Shown here in pieces: positions 63,990 through 64,000 of a DNA stretch of 64,000 bases (positions are counted from its first letter, which is position 1; each line of letters opens with the position of its first letter). Below the pieces are notes generated by a model, which was not told where the DNA came from, searched no databases, and worked only from the letters and a program-made list of their open reading frames with translations. Origin of the DNA: Streptomyces sp. NBC_00193 (GTDB lineage Bacteria > Actinomycetota > Actinomycetes > Streptomycetales > Streptomycetaceae); contig NZ_JAPEMM010000001.1 in assembly GCF_026342735.1 (NCBI RefSeq), positions 1,984,001-2,048,000 of the forward strand. Reading direction: 5' to 3'. A program made the position numbers and the translations under genes.

Positions 63990-64000
63990 ACCCGACAGGT

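Overview
The window is about 64 kb of very GC-rich chromosome from a Streptomyces or close relative. The evidence is the third-position G/C bias, the many GTG and TTG starts, and the gene order. That order (rpoC-rpoB-rplL-rplJ-lipoprotein-rplA-rplK-nusG-secE-tRNA-Trp, then aspartate aminotransferase, adenosine deaminase, murB, MaoC pair, rpmG, tRNAs, and further on yajQ, htpX, a partial nuo operon, two sensor kinases, a response regulator and korAB) is the core arrangement I know from Streptomyces chromosomes.

Layout. 1-10,970: transcription and translation genes on the minus strand (rpoC incomplete at the left edge, rpoB, L7/L12, L10, an LppX-like lipoprotein, L1, L11, NusG, SecE, tRNA-Trp). 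11.1-19.7 kb: aspartate aminotransferase, adenosine deaminase, MurB, a TetR/MFS drug-efflux pair with two matching operator palindromes, two MaoC-type dehydratases, L33, tRNA-Met and tRNA-Thr. 19.7-21.2 kb: 1.5 kb without a believable gene, filled with G-rich tandem repeats. 21.2-30.8 kb: amidohydrolase, NAD(P)-binding protein, DUF3574 protein, tRNA-Tyr, YajQ, SulP and APC transporters, SUKH protein, glycosyltransferase, YccF and HtpX. 31.1-41.5 kb: a ten-gene operon nuoABCHIJKLMN that lacks nuoD and the NADH-oxidising subunits nuoEFG. 41.6-48.9 kb: two closely related sensor kinases, one NarL-type response regulator and a 2-oxoacid:ferredoxin oxidoreductase (korAB). 49.2-50.6 kb: RarD-type permease and a DUF6193-like protein.

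51.0-64.0 kb is the accessory part and the most interesting one: a phenazine biosynthesis operon. It has recognisable PhzD, PhzE, PhzG, PhzA/B and PhzF, and an asparagine-synthetase-like amidotransferase of the PhzH type, which points to a phenazine carboxamide. No phzC (DAHP synthase) and no phenazine hydroxylase are visible. The operon also carries genes I do not know as phenazine genes: a secreted NTF2/SnoaL-like protein, a 115-aa possible dimeric alpha/beta-barrel protein, a VOC protein, a methyltransferase whose usual catalytic histidine is alanine, a DUF488 protein, a divergent asparaginase-fold protein of about 560 residues, and a co-directional RarA ATPase. The amide-forming enzyme and the asparaginase-like protein in one operon suggest formation and turnover (or transfer) of an amide on the phenazine; this is inference.

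Two other themes deserve attention. The partial complex I next to a ferredoxin-reducing KorAB and a redox-type two-component system suggests a ferredoxin-linked rather than NADH-linked proton pump. NuoC also carries a disordered tail of more than 300 residues with repeated Arg/Ser motifs.
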